DNA from: Alphaproteobacteria bacterium
Lineage (GTDB): Bacteria > Pseudomonadota > Alphaproteobacteria > Micropepsales > Micropepsaceae
DNA: 5,518 nt
Assembly (NCBI GenBank): GCA_028869355.1
Contig: JAGWSK010000479.1
Location: forward strand, 1-5,518
Direction: 5' to 3'
This document shows, piece by piece, positions 5,513 through 5,518 of the stretch (the stretch's first letter is position 1; each line of letters opens with the position of its first letter). The notes under the pieces were generated by a model. That model was not told where the DNA came from. It made no database searches and saw nothing but the letters and a program-made list of their open reading frames with translations. Both the position numbers and the translations under genes were made by a program.

Positions 5513-5518
5513 TCCTGA

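Overview
This looks like a GC-rich proteobacterial chromosome segment, most likely from an alphaproteobacterium of the Hyphomicrobiales (Bradyrhizobium/Rhodopseudomonas-like). That placement rests on three things: GC-rich third codon positions in the metabolic genes, the gene families present, and gaps packed with CCTCCCC...GGGGAGG palindromes of a kind I associate with that group. No database search was possible, so it is an inference.

The window has two parts. The left part (about 1-1377) looks accessory. It holds a partial minus-strand gene of unknown function (1-297), an AT-rich divergent promoter region with repeats at 11-bp spacing (315-372), a plus-strand gene whose product joins an XRE-type helix-turn-helix to a long glycine-rich hydrophobic segment (430-1035), and a small unknown plus-strand gene (1108-1377). 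Base composition here is visibly more AT-rich and codon use less biased than to the right.

The right part (1358-5512) is a minus-strand run of three metabolic genes, transcribed from the right edge leftward. They are a VOC-superfamily (glyoxalase/extradiol dioxygenase-like) protein, a periplasmic substrate-binding protein of the iron(III)/AfuA-like type, and a large NDP-forming acyl-CoA ligase with the expected CoA-binding, phosphohistidine and ATP-grasp motifs. Together they suggest uptake, oxidation and CoA activation of an organic acid or aromatic compound, although the substrate cannot be read from the sequence and no permease or transporter ATPase is present.

The binding-protein gene is split by an in-frame TGA at 4304-4302. 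Both halves are in the same frame, so this is a nonsense codon and not a frameshift. The two gaps between the metabolic genes are filled with strong palindromes (3560-3625 and 4671-4852). Both stay open in the frame of the gene downstream, which creates false N-terminal extensions. I therefore favour later starts: TTG at 3541 for the ligase and, less surely, CTG at 4661 for the binding protein.

The best candidate for something undescribed is the HTH plus membrane-hairpin protein with its helically phased upstream repeats. I cannot assign it to a named system.
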